Shown: piece by piece, positions 63,400 to 64,000 of the stretch
How the letters are laid out: each line of letters opens with the position of its first letter
Position numbering within the stretch: position 1 is the first letter of the stretch
NCBI GenBank assembly: GCA_903873585.1
Contig: CAIQOV010000002.1
Coordinates: 1 to 64,000, forward strand
Length of the DNA stretch: 64,000 bases
DNA from: an uncultured Rhodobacterales bacterium
GTDB lineage: Bacteria > Pseudomonadota > Alphaproteobacteria > Rhodobacterales > Rhodobacteraceae
Reading direction: 5' to 3'
Notes under the pieces: generated by a model
Databases searched by the model: none
What the model was told of the DNA's origin: nothing
Seen by the model: the letters and a program-made list of their open reading frames with translations, nothing else
Program-made: the position numbers and the translations under genes

Positions 63400-63699
63400 T
63401 TACTTGGCGCCGCCTGCGACGCGATCTTTCATCAGATGCGACGGACGGAAGGTCAGCACACGGCGCGGCGATATTGGCACTTCATCGCCGGTTTTCGGGT
63501 TGCGCCCCACACGCGCGGTTTTAGAGCGCAGCGAAAAGGTGCCAAAGGACGAGATCTTGACCGTCTCACCCGCAGCCAGCGCGTCAGAGACGTGTTGCAG
63601 CACAGATTCCACCAGTTGCGCAGATTCGTTGCGCGACAGGCCCACTTCGCGAAACACTGATTCGCTTAGGTCCATGCGTGTTAGAGTTTTTTCAGCCAT
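63400..63699 (-). CDS. ihfA: Integration host factor subunit alpha
   Basis: IhfA pairs with IhfB to bend DNA sharply at specific sites, aiding recombination and transcription. The 99-residue protein has the HU/IHF fold with [40 protein letters not shown] (arm region with the intercalating Pro) and [15 protein letters not shown]. Start at 63699 gives MAEKTLTR; a GTG-like extension upstream is not needed. 14 bases separate it from merR. Confidence 0.95.
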   Translation of the reverse strand: MAEKTLTRMDLSESVFREVGLSRNESAQLVESVLQHVSDALAAGETVKISSFGTFSLRSKTARVGRNPKTGDEVPISPRRVLTFRPSHLMKDRVAGGAK

Positions 63700-63714
63700 T
63701 CTATCCCCCCCGGG

Positions 63715-63754
63715 CAATTTGACCGAAGATGCGGCGGATCAAATTGCGAGTCAA
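63715..63754 (-). promoter_or_regulatory. Candidate ihfA promoter with inverted repeat
   Basis: On the minus strand TTGACT (63749-63754), 17 bases, CATCTT (63726-63731) form a possible promoter. A perfect inverted repeat CAATTTGA (63715-63722) and TCAAATTG (63739-63746) overlaps it and could be an operator. The start codon is about 25 bases downstream. Confidence 0.4.
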
Positions 63755-63849
63755 TAACAATGGCTTGAAGCGCGATCATTGGGTGGGGGTGTTGACGCAA
63801 AAGGGCGCAAAGGTTTGACTTTTGGATACTCAGTCGGGCTGGCTTGGTC

Positions 63850-64000
63850 TTACCAGCGCAAAACCACAGCGCCCCAAGCCAAACCGCCGCCAATCGCCTC
63901 GGTCACCAGCAGGTCGCCTTGCTTGATCTGGCCGCGCTGCACGCCCACCGACAAGGCCAGTGGAATCGAGGCGGCAGAGGTATTGCCGTGATCTTGCACC
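63850..64000 (-). CDS. fabH: 3-oxoacyl-ACP synthase III (partial, C-terminus)
   Basis: Only the last 49 residues are in the window, running off the right edge. They read [14 protein letters not shown], with the catalytic Asn of the His-Asn-Cys triad, and end with [17 protein letters not shown], typical of FabH. FabH starts fatty acid synthesis by condensing acetyl-CoA with malonyl-ACP. The stop TAA is at 63850-63852; ihfA follows after 150 bases. Confidence 0.92.
   Translation of the reverse strand, partial: VQDHGNTSAASIPLALSVGVQRGQIKQGDLLVTEAIGGGLAWGAVVLRW

Overview
The window reads as a chromosomal segment of an alphaproteobacterium of the order Rhodobacterales (Rhodobacter/Roseobacter type). 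The basis is a ctrA next to a sciP-type gene, a pcm-tolC-DUF2497/PopZ-like gene order, two-domain dCTP deaminase, trmFO, a fabH-ihfA-merR-tRNA-Pro block, direct-repeat LexA boxes of the GTTC-N7-GTTC type, high GC and many 4-base stop/start overlaps. No species is assigned. No CRISPR array, rRNA operon, complete insertion sequence or intact prophage was seen.

Layout. 0-11.3 kb: probable start of prfC off the left edge, mnmA, cell-cycle regulators sciP and ctrA, then ligA-recG, followed by an SOS-type regulatory array and a 39-residue membrane peptide gene; an IscU-like scaffold gene, hisI, pcm-tolC-popZ-like. 11.3-21.9 kb: small conserved gene, ygfZ, lipid-type ABC exporter and tyrosine phosphatase, serine-glyoxylate-type aminotransferase, ybaK, glnE, DUF1289-ruvX-ccmI. 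22.1-28.1 kb: sarcosine oxidase operon soxBDAG and sodB. 28.1-38.9 kb: rarD, LOG-type nucleotide hydrolase, LysM envelope protein, ATM1-type exporter, a YfgM-like gene with bamB (outer-membrane assembly), der, gluQ, trmFO.

39.0-50.7 kb looks like an accessory island between core genes. One divergent AraC regulator faces a seven-gene operon: peptide/opine-family solute-binding protein, two permeases, a double ATPase, two NAD-dependent GH4 glycosidases and, between them, a flavin-dependent halogenase-like protein with the main catalytic residues kept. At the distal end of the operon is a broken tyrosine-recombinase (integrase) N-terminus. The likely job of the locus is uptake and hydrolysis of an alpha-glycoside (AgpA/MelA-like logic); the halogenase-like gene is unexplained by that.

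50.8-64 kb: small conserved gene and gyrA, AlkD-like repair protein with glmS-glmU, gph, TetA-like MFS and DegT aminotransferase, dcd, tRNA-Pro(GGG), merR-type regulator, ihfA and the 3' end of fabH.

Most notable for follow-up: (1) the LexA-box array (three GTTC and two GAAC half-sites at 11-base spacing) in front of a 39-aa single-pass membrane peptide, resembling an SOS-induced division inhibitor; (2) the halogenase-like enzyme inside a sugar operon; (3) an orientation-conserved 3'-end element found directly after three genes, once supplying the last codons of a protein; (4) paired short palindromes with a TTTTC-nnn-GAAAA core.
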